Shown here one piece after another: positions 22,683 to 33,764 of a stretch of DNA of 64,000 bases. Numbering within the stretch: the stretch's first letter is position 1; every line of letters begins with the position of its first letter. Under the pieces are notes generated by a model. It was not told the origin of the DNA and searched no databases. It saw nothing but the letters and a program-made list of their open reading frames with translations. This DNA comes from Fomitopsis serialis (Eukaryota; Basidiomycota; Agaricomycetes; Polyporales; Fomitopsidaceae), in assembly GCF_022376445.1 (NCBI RefSeq), contig NW_025954977.1, positions 434,001-498,000 of the forward strand, given 5' to 3'. The position numbers and the translations under genes were made by a program.

Positions 22683-23799
22683 CTATGTATATCGTCGATA
22701 TAGCATGTTCGACTCGGGGTCCCAAAGGTTGTCATATTCAGGCTCGGATGCGTCGAAAGGTACCTATGGACGTGTCAGCCCTACCCAAGAGCATGGAACA
22801 GGAACATGTACCGTACCTCGGTGAGCTTTTCATCGAGATCTTTGCATAGGTTGTCCAGCACTTCTGCCACTGTTCGCAATCCGTCCGCGATACATTGAGC
22901 ACACCGATGGTCTTCATCGTCGTCATTGCCATCCCCATAGACTTGCTTGCGAAGGTAGACACTAGTTTGAAGGGCTTGCCCGCATGGTCGTTCACGCAGA
23001 ATGGAGGCAAACTCATCTCGTGCATCCTCCCTATCCACGTGGAGGACGTATCTGTGCCAAGGATACTGGCCAGATCCCCAGACACAGCTCCGACAGGCAT
23101 AATGCACAAAATTGCCCAAGACGCCGTTGTCTTCGTCACCAAACTTGTGTAGGGTCATTGTTCTACAATCCGAGTGCTCGGTGCCCTCCCAGCGTTCGAC
23201 TTGGAAATGTTGCCAATCGTTTGTATAGAACAAAAACTGCATAGCGGCCCCCACGCAACGGCCGCGGAACTCCATCAACGCGAAGATTGCAGCGGGCGGG
23301 ATAGATTGAACCACCGGCGACTCGAACGAAGGAAGTTTGAAACGGAATGTCGCCCTTGCGCTGTTGGCTAGGTCGTCCTCGAAACCCAAACGCCATACAG
23401 CGCTGTACACGGCGAATGCGTCCTCGGCCGTCTCGCTGAACCTGTCGTCCAGGAGAGCTCTACGCACATCTCTGGCGACGTCGTCCATCTCGTACTTCTT
23501 CATAGCCTCGAGGAGCACAATGGTCTCTTGCAAGCTCTTCAATGCTGGATGGGACATTGGATAGCAGAAGCGAAGGAGATGGTCGAGCGTACGGCTGTTC
23601 TCCGGATTTCGACGACGGGAGTATCCTTGTCCTTCGAGGCGTCGCCAGAAACATCCGCTGGCTGCGGCAGAGAGAACATACCCTCGAATACAGAGGAGGC
23701 CTCGGAGAGGATCAGTTTGTGCACTCTGAAGTCATCCTCGTCTGACGAACGGAGGATCACGTCTGCAGATTCCTTCTTGAACGGGTGTTCGTACGGCAT
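22683..23799 (-). CDS. BTB/POZ domain protein A (single BTB)
   Basis: ATG at 23799: MPYEHPFKKESADVILRSSD then EDDFRVHKLILSEASSVFE, the opening of a BTB/POZ dimerisation fold that often docks cullin-3. It continues as SRTLDHLLRFCYPMSHPALK and MKKYEMDDVARDV, then a C-terminal part with ARATFRFKLPSFE and CRSCVWG. A last intron 22764-22816 (53 nt) is read from GTACGG..CATAG and joins to VPFDASEPEYDNLW, ending at 22683. Near 23603 one base is missing relative to the conserved reading (frame passes from VVEI into ENSRTLDHLLRF). Its single BTB unit and layout differ from the two-BTB genes B-G. Confidence 0.75.
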
Positions 23800-24318
23800 G
23801 GGTAGAGAATGACAGGAATGGTTGGAAGCACGATTACGACGCTATGCAGTTCACTTAGGACGTGCACCATCAGTGAACGACTCTCTGACTCGGATGCAAA
23901 GACACTAACCGTCACGGTGGAGGAGCGCAGTCTGGACGCAAGATTGTGGACAGCCGTGCGGCTTATAAGAGACCGGGTTGACCTCGTGTCTGTGCCAACA
24001 ACAGCCGTGCAGCGCTCGATCAAGGCAGGAAGTAACCGTATATCGCCGCTCTTCCCGGGTCTCGCACGTTCCTAAGCCTGGCATTGAAGCGAATTGGGAG
24101 ATGGGCCGGCTGATCATGGAATGAAGACCGTCAGCGAGTACTGAACCATCCACTTAGCACTTTACCAGTCGTTTCGCCTTCTGAGTATCGATATAACAGA
24201 GATATGCATAGCAAATGAATGCGAGATGTAGCACTGTACACTTCCTCCAGTATCCTAGTTTGTAGATGGCAAATGAATGTGAATAACTTATCTCCAACGA
24301 ACCTGATACCTGATTAAC
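23800..24318. other. Intergenic region
   Basis: Between the start of BTB gene A and the 3' end of the bestrophin-like gene; no feature recognised. Confidence 0.4.
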
Positions 24319-26106
24319 TCAATCGTGGAAGGCACCGAACACGTCCTCGACCCTCGACTCCTTCCCTTTGTCACCAGTAGCATCTGCCCGGCGTTGATGA
24401 CCGCCCAGGAACACGTTCCGATTCGGCGTTCGCCTTAGACGTTCGACGTCCGCACGCACGATCTCGTTGCAGAGCATGTCCAAATCGAGATCGTTCTCAT
24501 CGTAGCCAAACGGCTGCTCGATTTCCTCTCCGGCGGCGAGGAAGCCTAGGTAGATGAACGCGGCGATACAGACGCCCGGTATGGTGTACCACTCGAACTG
24601 GCCGAGGAGCTGGAAGGGCAGAAAGAATAGGTACACCCACACCGTATGCCGGATGTGTACGGCATAGACGAACGGCAATGGCGTTGTCAGGATGCGTTCC
24701 AAGGAGCCTAGAGCGTCCTCCAATCCCGCCAGCGCGCCGATCATGCCTCCGAGACTGGATCCCGGTACGCTCTCGCGCTCTTCAAGCACGGACATCCACG
24801 TCGAAAGGGCATATAGGATCTCCAGGGGCAAGCTCTGACCGCCACCTGCGACGCGCGGTCTGTGCTTCACGTGCGTCATGCGCGAGGCGTCGTTAGTTTG
24901 GAGGTTCACGGCACCCCGTTCAGACACGGTGATCGCGACGCGAGGTTCTTTGGCAAATTTGCGCTGCACCCCACCGGTCGGCGCGCTCTCGTCGAATGCC
25001 TCTGTGACTCCTTGATCAGATGCCTCCCCGGCGTCTGTGTCTTCCGCGACGGTGATTCCGATCTGGTTCTCCTCGTCCTGTTGGAATCTTCGTCGCCCCA
25101 AGCTCACGAATGGCCATGCCAAGGCTCTACCAAATGCATTCAGCAAGGCGCCAGCCTCCTCTCCAAAAGGGATGAGGTCGCTGGAGACGGCCCCGAACAC
25201 GCCCGAGTTGGTACGCCGCGCTCGTCCAGGGAGCAATGGGTGATGCTCGTGCGGATCATCACCCGACGCTACGCTGGAAAAGCTGGAGGAAGAAGCGTGG
25301 TGTGAGAGTAAGTGCTGCGATGCGAATGTTCCGTATGCGTTGATAGGTGGTATCACCGGGTCCGAACTTGCTCCTGCAGCTCCTGCGGTGGGCGTGACCT
25401 GCTCAGGAGAGGCGAGAGTTTGCGACACCCCATTAGAATGTTGTAGTTCGTCGCGAGGATGGTGGCGACGGTGATGTGGATGATTGTGAAGGGGTTTGAC
25501 TAGGTCGTAGAGGTCCTCGTAGTAGATGCCCATCTCACTTCTGAGGTGATGCTTGACAGCAACCGCGAAGCCGAGCACCAGGTCTAGCGCCACGCGTTTC
25601 TCCTCCATACAAGTCTTTATCTCTTCTGGCGGCACCTCGCGGTCGGACTTGGGCGCAAGTCGAAGCGGGACATGCACCCATATGAGACGCGAAAGGGTAC
25701 GTAGGTTGCGGATGACGTCTGACCACGAGCTGCGGCCTGTCCAATAGCGGTCATAGCCAGACATGGCGCGGTAGGATATAACGAAGCCGATGACAACACC
25801 GAGCACAGTGAGGAGGACGGGAGGAATGTCGAGCCTGATCTGGGTCTTCATGGACAGCGTGACCACACCAGCTGCGAAAAGCGTGTGTAACGTGACCGCG
25901 GGCCATATTCTCCATATCACGGTGTCTCTTCCGAAGGTCCAGTGGAGGAAGGTCTTTGGTTGCCCGAGAGGCACCTCATAGACGTCGGTGTACAGGTGCC
26001 AAGTTCGTTCCGAAGAGGCAGGAAGGAGCGTGTGGTGGCCGGTTGAACTGCGTTTCGTATGAGAGGACTGGTGGGAGAGCGATGGCGTCGGTCTTAGGGA
26101 CACCAT
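24319..26106 (-). CDS. Bestrophin-type (RFP-TM/UPF0187) anion channel
   Basis: One uninterrupted 595-codon frame from ATG at 26106. Bestrophins are membrane anion (chloride/bicarbonate) channels. Residues about 70-170 hold two hydrophobic segments (WPAVTLHTLFAAGVVTL and VLLTVLGVVIGFVISYRA), then SGYDRYWTGRSSWSDVIRNL, the family signature. A long Ser/His-rich insert (about residues 210-420) with HNHPHHRRHHP is typical of fungal members and likely cytosolic. The C-terminal half has two more hydrophobic segments (HTVWVYLFFLPFQLLGQF, IPGVCIAAFIYLGFLAAG) followed by EEIEQPFGYDENDLDLDML, the bestrophin acidic motif. No intron is needed. Confidence 0.9.
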   Translation of the reverse strand: MVSLRPTPSLSHQSSHTKRSSTGHHTLLPASSERTWHLYTDVYEVPLGQPKTFLHWTFGRDTVIWRIWPAVTLHTLFAAGVVTLSMKTQIRLDIPPVLLTVLGVVIGFVISYRAMSGYDRYWTGRSSWSDVIRNLRTLSRLIWVHVPLRLAPKSDREVPPEEIKTCMEEKRVALDLVLGFAVAVKHHLRSEMGIYYEDLYDLVKPLHNHPHHRRHHPRDELQHSNGVSQTLASPEQVTPTAGAAGASSDPVIPPINAYGTFASQHLLSHHASSSSFSSVASGDDPHEHHPLLPGRARRTNSGVFGAVSSDLIPFGEEAGALLNAFGRALAWPFVSLGRRRFQQDEENQIGITVAEDTDAGEASDQGVTEAFDESAPTGGVQRKFAKEPRVAITVSERGAVNLQTNDASRMTHVKHRPRVAGGGQSLPLEILYALSTWMSVLEERESVPGSSLGGMIGALAGLEDALGSLERILTTPLPFVYAVHIRHTVWVYLFFLPFQLLGQFEWYTIPGVCIAAFIYLGFLAAGEEIEQPFGYDENDLDLDMLCNEIVRADVERLRRTPNRNVFLGGHQRRADATGDKGKESRVEDVFGAFHD

Positions 26107-27102
26107 ACCGTTGTGGGCAGACTTCTGCTTGTCTGCTAGGTTATGCCTTCGCGCCTAGATTGTGAATGCAGTCCCTGCGGATGCGCTTCGGCTCAGACGA
26201 GACTAGAGAAAGTTATATCTGGAGAATACAATCAGCGTTCTGAATGAGTAGCTATGGCCCAGTGAAATACGGTAATCACGTTAGGACTGGCCTTGAACGG
26301 TCTTGTGATCGTCTGGGACCGTCACTGCGGTTCTAAGCTGGATCAGTGATGAGGGGAAGGGTCTGTTCGCAGCGATTCAGTGTCCCATGTCGCCTTTGTA
26401 TCATTGCTCAGTTGAGCACTCACATATGGGGTATACAGTGTGAAGGGACAGGATGACAGTGAAGACCCCATCAAGTGCACGTGTGGCTGCATCGACGTGT
26501 TGTTTGTGTGTGTTGTGTGCGCAAAACAACTGCTTTGGCGTCCGACTCCGTTTCCGAAAACGACATGTGTACGGTCACCATTTTTGATGCGGCTTCAATG
26601 AACATATTCAACCAACGAAAACTAGCCCCAGGCGATCTATCCTGAAATCATTGTTCAGCCTCCTTACTCAAATGTGAGTCATCTATTGCAGTGTATACGG
26701 TCACTGTGTCTTCGTCACGAGTTTGCCTGCCACTGGCAAGGTTCAGACTCTCGAGACGATGTTGTTGCTTCTTCAAGACACGCACTAATTTGGGCTACTG
26801 TAGAATCTGGCTCTCAAATAAAGATATGAGGGTTTATCGGTTACTCCGAGGTGCGATGCTCCTGGGCTTCAGAGTAATAGCGAACGCTTCCGTCACTCTT
26901 ACTACTTAACGTCAGAGCATGACCGCATGCGGTTCCCTGCCAGGCGTTGGGACCTCTGCAGTCCGACTTCCCATTCCAATCCGGCGTCTATAGGCTAGTA
27001 GCAACGTGCTTCCGGCGTGCTGCGAGTGCGACTTCCTCACGGTCGGTCTCTCGCTCTGTCCTTCATCGTTCGTTGCGCACCACATCGCTCAACAAAACCC
27101 AC
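26107..27102. other. Intergenic region
   Basis: About 1 kb without a recognisable gene between the bestrophin-like start (minus) and BTB copy B (plus). Divergent promoters would lie here; no clear TATA box stood out. Confidence 0.4.
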
Positions 27103-28759
27103 ATGGCAATGGCATCAGATCCGTCGAGCACCCCTCCTTATGCTTCGTCGCCCTTCGACCATCCGAAGGCCGATCTCATCCTTCGTTCCTCCGACCACGT
27201 CGACTTCCGTGTCTCCAAATTCATCCTCGAAGTGTCCTCAGTCTTTTTTGCCAATATGTTTGAGGCTAGCCAGGCCAATGACGATGAATCCCGAGACGGT
27301 TGTCCAGTCGTCCAGATGCAGGAGGACAGCGAGACGCTGGATAGTCTCCTGCGCATCATATACCCTAGGAAGGATCCTATCCTCGACGATCTCCCGAAGC
27401 TTCATGCCGTCTTGGCGGCTGCACTGAAATACGAGATGGAGGAAGCGACCAACCTAACCGGAGCGGTACTACGCTCTTTCATCCCGAAGGAGCCCCTTCG
27501 TGTTTGGGCGATCGCGGTCCGCAACCGGCTCGAGGAAGAAGCACGAGCAGCCGCGACGAGGTGATCCGTCGAATATTCAGTCTTGGATAGCTTCCCACCC
27601 GAGATGCTGGATATCAACGCTGGTGCATACCATCGCCTCTTCCGATATCACCGTCTGGAGGCAAAGGCGAGCAACCTTCAAATTCTGCGATCCTCCGGCG
27701 CACATGTGATGTATCTCCCGCGCCGCCATGTCGTTAGTGATCACAGATCATCTCGCCGAGCATAGTCGTCTCGCCTTTCGGACATCGTCTGCGTTCTTCG
27801 GATGGGCAGGAGTTCCCGGCGCATAAGGTGTGCTCGCAATCGCGTCTCCTGTCATGGCGGCGATGACGATCAGCTGCCGGACAGAATACCGTTGCGGAGG
27901 GGACCCCAGTCCGCGTCCTATTCGGCGGACGGCCTACCATCCTGTTGTTTGAAGAAGACAGCGTCACATTGCGGACCATCTTGGGCTATGTTACCCCGTC
28001 GCGTCGGGGAGGATGTTGCCGTTCAGGAACTCCATGTCTGCTGATCGTCATTGATGCGGCGAAGAAGTACGAGATGCATGACATCGAGAAAATCTGCAGG
28101 GCCGATGGGCGAAATCGGCGGCGTCAGATCCTTTACGAGCTTCTTGCTCGCTAGGTGTCACGAGGCGGTGTCGAGGCACATTGTGCTGCACGGATGCTTC
28201 TAGATGTATCATGGAGAATCCTACACCCCCATTCTGGAGATTCGCCGTCATCGATGTATCGCGATGCGTGCTGTACCATCGCTCGTGCAAGACTGCTTTG
28301 GATAGATCAAGATTGTACAAACCTATCGCCTTCAGCAGATCCGCGGTGACGAGGATGGGGCCATTCCCATCAAATCTGCGAGTTGCCGCAAGAATTCATA
28401 CGAGGCGGCTCCAAGAAGTCTACGACATCGATTGCCTGGGGTTACATGCCAGGTACTCGGACGCGTGCCCCCATGTTTATCGTTGGCAGAACCATCAATA
28501 ATACCCTGCGCCGACTGGGCGCAGCCCGGTTCGTTGGTCACTGCATTGGAGTCGCGCCAGGAGACGTCGATGTCGCCAGATATATCTGTGCTCAGTGCTC
28601 TCAGCCGGGCGATCAAGCAAAGCTGACGGAATTTTCCAAAACACTACATGCTCAGATATCCGATGAAATCAACAAGGTACGCCTTTCGTCCTGTATGCCT
28701 GACACCCGCCGGATGAACTGACCAATTCGCATTTGTAGGCTACGCAGACCACATCATGA
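27103..28759 (+). pseudogene. Two-BTB protein B, decayed copy
   Basis: ATG at 27103 (MAMASDPSSTPPYASSPFD). The first BTB half is intact: ADLILRSSDHVDFRVSKFIL, ETLDSLLRIIYPRKDP, KYEMEEA, EPLRVWAIAVRNRLEEEARA. At 27562 a TGA is met, and the conserved continuation (SVLDSFPPEMLDINAGAYHR) is in another frame. The second BTB half, from about 27760, is readable only in pieces (DIVCVLR, AKKYEMHDIE) across frames with several stops. The last exon junction survives: ISDEINK at 28675, donor GTACGC, acceptor TTTGTAG, then ATQTTS and TGA at 28757-28759. Multiple lesions make this a pseudogene and not merely a one-base error. Confidence 0.8.
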
Positions 28760-29674
28760 TAAGTGGCAATGCTTAAGTTAGTATCTCTCTCTACGCCGAG
28801 ACAATGTTATCCATACCCTTGCGTACGTTCGCCGTGGCCGCAATGTCGCACTTTCAGATACTGAGACAGTCCAAACAGCCATAGTGCGTTGTACATCAGC
28901 TTAGCTCAGGAAGTCAACCGCCGTGGACATCTATGAAGCATCTTTGTACGTCTTGTATGCAGCTTCGACGCGCCAGTCACTAGGTTCGCGAGTCACTAGT
29001 CAGCGCTTCAAGCCGACTCTCTATCGCCACTACCGTCACAATAACTAAGGGTTAGGGAGAGGCAGAGCAAGCACACATCGCCAATTCTCGCTCGGCGCTC
29101 AGTTGCTCGCCTTGTTTGGTCTAGGTTACCGGTACTGTTTGCCTCTGTGGGTCCGATATGATATCACATGCACCTGCTCTCCCGGTCATCGAAAAACCCC
29201 GATATTATGTTGGGACGTGCCGACCGACGACTCACCACCACCTCCAGTGTGTACATTCGTCGCCGAATACGTTGAGCTTAATGCGCCTCAGACTCGATAG
29301 GCTCGAGACTCAAGAGCCCGTGCCTCACGAAGACACGTATATGTAAACCATTGCTATTGCAAGATTTGGTTAGAGTCAGAGGCGGGCGCTGGTGGGTTTC
29401 TTTTGGCTTAATGTAATGAACCCCAAGACTACACTCACGACTTGACTTCAGAGCGCATCTGCGGACCACATACGATGTCTAACATGCGAAGCACCGCGCA
29501 TTGCGCTTCAAGTTCATGCTTGCTGCAGTCCGATCCCTGTGTCGAATTCGGCGTCTACTAATAACGTGCCTCAAGCGTGGCGAGCATGATGTCTTCACGC
29601 TCAGTACCCACTCCCTGATTCTGTCCTGGTCGTTCATCTTCCGTTGCGTACCACATCGCACGACGAATCACGCC
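28760..29674. other. Intergenic region
   Basis: Between BTB copies B and C. A TTAGGG-containing word (aagggttaggga near 29047) is single, not a telomere array. No gene recognised. Confidence 0.4.
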
Positions 29675-31343
29675 ATGGAATCAGACCTATCCAGCATGCC
29701 TCCTTATGCCTCATCGCCCTTTGACGATCCCGAAGCAGACTTCATCCTCCGTTCATCCGACCGTATTGACTTCCGAGTCTCTAGGTTCATCCTCAGAGTC
29801 TCCTCGGACTTCTTTGCCACTATGTTCGTGGCCGGCCAGGCCGAGAACGAGGAGAATCGAGACGGCTGTCCGATCGTCCCGATGCATGAGGATAGCGAGA
29901 CTCTGGACAGTCTCTTGCGCATCATATATCCCAAGAAAGCTCCCATACTCGACGATCTTGCAAAGATTCACGCCGTCTTGGCGGCGGCGCTCAAGTTTGA
30001 CATGGAGAAGCCGATTGATGTCGTGGGGGCGACTCTGTGCTCCTTCATACCGAATGAACCCCTTCGTGTCTGGGCGATCGCCGTTCGTAACAGACTGGAG
30101 CCAGAAGCACGCGCTGCCGCCGACGAGATCGTTTGTCAGGTCGACCTATCTGTCTTCAACTTCCCGCCCGAAATGCAGCATATCAGCGCCGGGGCGTACT
30201 ACCGCCTTTTGCGATACCGGCGCCTGGAAGGCAAGGTAGAGCAAGAATTCAAGTTCTCCGAGCCCCCTTGTCGCCCCGACCCACCGACTCTCCCATCCCA
30301 TCGATCTCTGCGGATTCTCCACAGTTCATTTCGCCGAGTCATAGTCGTATCCTATCTCTCGCGGACATCCTCTGTCGCTCATAGATGGCCAGGAATTCCT
30401 CGCGCACAAGGCGTTCCTCGCGCTTGCGTCTCCCGTCATGGACGCGATGATAACCAGCCTACCTGCGCCAGCCAGTGGAGACCTCACAACCGACAAGACG
30501 GGACATCTTCCCGTTCTATCGTTTGAAGAAGACGGCGTGACGTTGAGGGTCATCCTCGGGTGTGTTATCCACTCTCGAAGGAGACCTGGCAGCGACACGC
30601 AGGAGCTTCTCGTGCAGCAAAAGGTCATCGTTTCTGCAACGAAATATGAATGGACGATGCGATGGAGGGCCTGCGCACCAATGGTCACTTCTCTCCTCTC
30701 AGATCCTCTGCGAGCGTACTTGCTCGCAGCGTACCACAGGTCGGAGGCGGAGGCACGACAGGCGGCAAGGCGGCTCCTCGACCGGTCTATGAGCGACTAC
30801 TATGTAGCGGCGCTGGAAGATCTCCAGCTCTGACTTATCGTGATTTGCTGCTATTCCACCAGCGTTGCGATGTGTGGTGCAGCAGTGCAAAATTGAAGTT
30901 ATACAGCATCTACCAGTCCTCTCTGGCAACACCGATTATGGCAAACAACCCCTCACCAATATAAAAGACTCGGAGGCAAAAAGAAGGGGAAGAAACCATA
31001 TTACAGCTCAGACTCTGAACTGGAGGAAATACGTCAACCGCCCGCCGAGCAACGCACCGACGCTTTAAAGCCATTCCTCCACAACCTCGAAAACGACTGG
31101 GGTATAGCGCTAGTCAACCAGATATGTGCTGTAGAGTCATGCGCTCCGCCGGACGACAAAGTCCGACTCGGATTGCTGGGTCCGTACAAGAGGCTGCGTG
31201 ATAAGCTCTCGGAAGATATCACGAAGGTGAGACCTCTACATACTCTAATTGAATCGTTCGACGTCTCACGCCACTGAGTGCCATAGGCATACACGGAATG
31301 CATAGGCCTGCGATCGCAGGATGGGACGCCGGAAACCGTGTAG
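29675..31343 (+). pseudogene. Two-BTB protein C, frame-broken copy
   Basis: ATG at 29675 (MESDLSSMPPYASSPFDD). The first BTB half and linker are intact to about 30270 (ADFILRSSDRIDFRVSRFIL ... FPPEMQHISAGAYYRLLRYR). The frame then breaks near 30270-30300 before LADILCRS, and again, so the second BTB half is spread over frames: HLPVLSFEEDGVTLRVIL at 30501, DPLRAYLLAAYHRSEAEARQ and LLDRSMSDYYVAALE near 30800. The C-terminal SLKPFLHNLENDWGIAL and KRLRDKLSEDITK lead to a 60-nt intron (31227-31286) and AYTECIGLRSQDG with a stop at 31343. B and C are tandem siblings. At least two or three frame changes argue for decay. Confidence 0.75.
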
Positions 31344-31934
31344 CGTGATGTCGTTCAAACACATACCAGACTTCGGTAAACTGTGACCGGTTCCATCCTA
31401 TGCATATGTATACTATCACTGACAGCACCTTCGTAGTCTCTGCCACTCAGGATACAATGGTACAATCTGCTTACTGGTAGTATGCCGACAGTATCCTCCG
31501 TACTACTGCTCGCTAGTCACATATGTCGAAGGGCCGTTCAACGTCTGTTTGATCGTGGTACTGTGGGTAATTCAAAGTCGGTGCGTGCTACTTCAAGTTG
31601 CTGGTCGAACGGCGACATCATTGAACATGATGTGAGAGTAAGGGCTGAAGGTCATGACTCAGCGGATGTCGTCTCCTTCCCATGCGCAAGCATGACTCTT
31701 CTCGTGCAGAAAAGCGGTAGCAACGTCGTCGTCCGCTACTGCTGTATTCGATAGAATAGTCCCGTCAGCCCGAGATCGATTTGTGCAGACATCGATTCGG
31801 GCGTGCCAGGAGAGCCGGTGTGCGATACAGAATCGTACCGCAGAAGGCGTCTCAGAAGTCCACTTAGGGCTGTACTGCCTTCATCGCGTTCACGTCTCGA
31901 GTCTTCATGCTGCGAATCATGCTGAACTTCATCT
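31344..31934. other. Intergenic region before the 129-bp tandem repeat
   Basis: Short frames only; no feature recognised. Confidence 0.4.
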
Positions 31935-32198
31935 TCAGCCGGTAGGGGCCGAGAGCTCGTCGGAGCGAAGTCGTCGATAGACGGGCCTTCGGGCTGAAGA
32001 CATCACCCTCTTTTGCCAGTGAAGTCCTAACTATCTGGTTAGAAGTACCCAGCAAGTTTATTCTCAGCCGGTAGGGGCCGAGAGCTCGTCGGAGCGAAGT
32101 CGTCGATAGACGGGCCTTCGGGCTGAAGACATCACCCTCTTTTGCCAGTGAAGTCCTAACTATCTGGTTAGAAGTACCCAGCAAGTTTATTCTCAGCC
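31935..32198. repeat. Perfect tandem duplication, 129-bp unit, two copies plus a 6-7 bp start of a third
   Basis: Units 31935-32063 and 32064-32192 read identically by eye, and TCAGCC recurs at 32193. Each unit holds several short inverted repeats: TCAGCC..GGCTGA, GCTC-GTCG-GAGC, CGTC-GATA-GACG, GCC-TTCG-GGC and CTAAC-TATCTG-GTTAG. Because 129 is a multiple of three, the minus frame 31864-32184 is open through both copies and would repeat a 43-residue stretch including SLAKEGDVFSPKARLS. I do not know a protein or RNA of this kind, so both a structured RNA and a repeated peptide remain possible. Confidence 0.85.
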
Positions 32199-32321
32199 GT
32201 GTTCGTTCGTTGCATTTGAGGTACGACTACATCGTGAGATGATACAACGCATTACTTCGGTAAGACTGCCCCATTCTACTCATGTACATCCTACAGGGGG
32301 TATCGTTTCGGAGACGACCGC

Positions 32322-32771
32322 TCAGGCAGTCGGGTCGTTAAACTGTTGTTGAGTTTGGCCCTGGTCATGGCGCAGATTACCTTAACAGTAGGTGAGTACG
32401 ATGCCACTTTCTCATCGTGCCAGAGCACTCACCAGCAATCTCTTGTTGACGGTCGCCCGTGATCGCGCCAACGACGGCGTCCTTCTTCCCGCCGAGGCGG
32501 TCGATGGTGCCCTCTGCATACTGCTTTGCCTGGGCAGCTTGGTACTCTGCCTCGCCCTGGGCGTGCTCCTCCTTCCCGGATTGCCTCCAGGACTGGGCGC
32601 CGGTGAGGTCGCCGACCGTCTCGACGACGGTTCCCTTCAAGGAGTGGTACTGTCCGGTGGTCTTGCTACACATGATCTCGTCAGTATGGTGTGGATGTGT
32701 CTGGAAGGCCACACGACTTACTTGGGCTCGGCGGCGTTGTTGCCACTAGTGTTGTTCTGAGAGTCGGACAT
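32322..32771 (-). CDS. CsbD-like stress-response protein, copy 1
   Basis: Small hydrophilic protein of the CsbD family (in Bacillus part of the sigma-B general stress regulon; role in fungi inferred as stress protection). ATG at 32771: [17 protein letters not shown], then an intron (GTAAGT..GTGTAG). The second exon reads [19 protein letters not shown] and [20 protein letters not shown], plus [21 protein letters not shown] second intron (GTGAGT..GTTAAG) precedes [19 protein letters not shown], with the stop at 32322. The repeated G-K/A-rich amphipathic pattern is that of the family. It is divergently paired with copy 2, 572 bp away. Confidence 0.9.
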
Positions 32772-33343
32772 GATGATTCGAGGTATGGGAGAGTTTGAGT
32801 GATTTGGTGAAGGGTATGTGAGACTGATGGGTCCTCGAACGGTGGCTGCCCGCTCTTATGTACTGCGACGAGGGTCTGACATTGGCGCTGTTGCACAGCA
32901 TAAGAGAGCACCAAGTCGCGTCATTTGGCGGAGCTTCGTCGTTGTTTGCGACCCAGCCTGCCGGCCTGTGATTCTAGGTAATTCTCTGAAGTGACGCATT
33001 TACACCACTTACCTTTCCCAGCTGGCAGCCCGTCGGGATGGCCCTGAGAGAGCCAGGACGGCTTGACAGCAAGACGTCATCGAGGCTCGTCCGACACTGA
33101 CGTCATGTGGCGGGCGCAAGGCGAGCGTCCGCGCGAGATCGAATCTCGCGATTTGCTTCCTCTGCGACGCGTGACGTCATTTTGCGCAAGACGCGCTGCC
33201 AACCGAGACGCGTCGCCCGTCATGCCAACTTGACGTGGAATGGTCTTGCTCTCCTCGACCTCTTTATAAGAACGACACCTGCGATGTCGCCTTCTCGAAC
33301 TTGAATACGACCCCCATCATACCCACACAACTCGTTCACCGTT
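32772..33343. promoter_or_regulatory. Shared divergent promoter region of the CsbD-like pair
   Basis: A 572-bp space between the two ATGs with no coding signal of its own. It contains several TGACGTCA-like words, for example GTGACGTCAT near 33171 and CTGACGTCAT near 33098, which match the core of ATF/CREB-type sites. That bZIP stress regulators bind here is inference only. Confidence 0.4.
33262..33270 (+). promoter_or_regulatory. TATA-like box for CsbD copy 2
   Basis: CTTTATAAG about 75-80 bp upstream of the ATG at 33344, a usual fungal spacing. TTC and GAA half-sites (TTCTCGAA, then TTGAA) follow at about 33291 and faintly resemble a heat-shock element; that second point is only suggestive. 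Confidence 0.45.
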
Positions 33344-33764
33344 ATGTCTGGCAACAGCAGTGAGCCCAGGTGCGTGATCGCGTACGTTCATTCAGTTTGA
33401 GCACTCTGACGCGCATGCACCCACTTGTAGCAAGACATCTGGTCAATTTCATTCGCTGAAAGGCACCATCAACGAGACCATCGGCGATCTCACCGGCCTT
33501 CAGTCTTGGAAGCAGTCGGGCAAGGAGGAGCACGGGCAAGGCGAAGCCGAATACCAGGCGGCACAGGCGAAGGGCTATGCGGAGGGAACAGTTGACAGGC
33601 TCGGCGGAAAGAAAGATGCTGTGGTGGGAGCTTTGACTGGCGACCGCCAACAGGAGGCTTCCGGTGCGTGTGTCTTTTCGACTTACAGAACGCAATCTGA
33701 CGACCCCCTTGAAGGCAATGTTCGTCAAGACAAAGGCCAGACCCAGCAGGACTTCAACTCATGA
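33344..33764 (+). CDS. CsbD-like stress-response protein, copy 2
   Basis: Three exons. ATG at 33344 gives MSGNSSEPS with donor GTGCGT; exon 2 starts at 33431 after CTTGTAG ([63 protein letters not shown]); donor at 33664; exon 3 starts at 33715 after TTGAAG ([15 protein letters not shown]) with TGA at 33762-33764. Protein about 95 residues. Intron positions equal those of copy 1, so the two are duplicates arranged head to head, probably sharing regulatory sequence in 32772-33343. Confidence 0.92.

Noticed and set aside
29040..29055. Telomere-like word TTAGGG
   Set aside because: Single occurrence, no array.
31935..32192. Self-cleaving ribozyme in the 129-bp repeat (CUGAAGA resembles the hammerhead CUGANGA core)
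   Set aside because: The required GAAA segment and stems I-III could not be placed around it.
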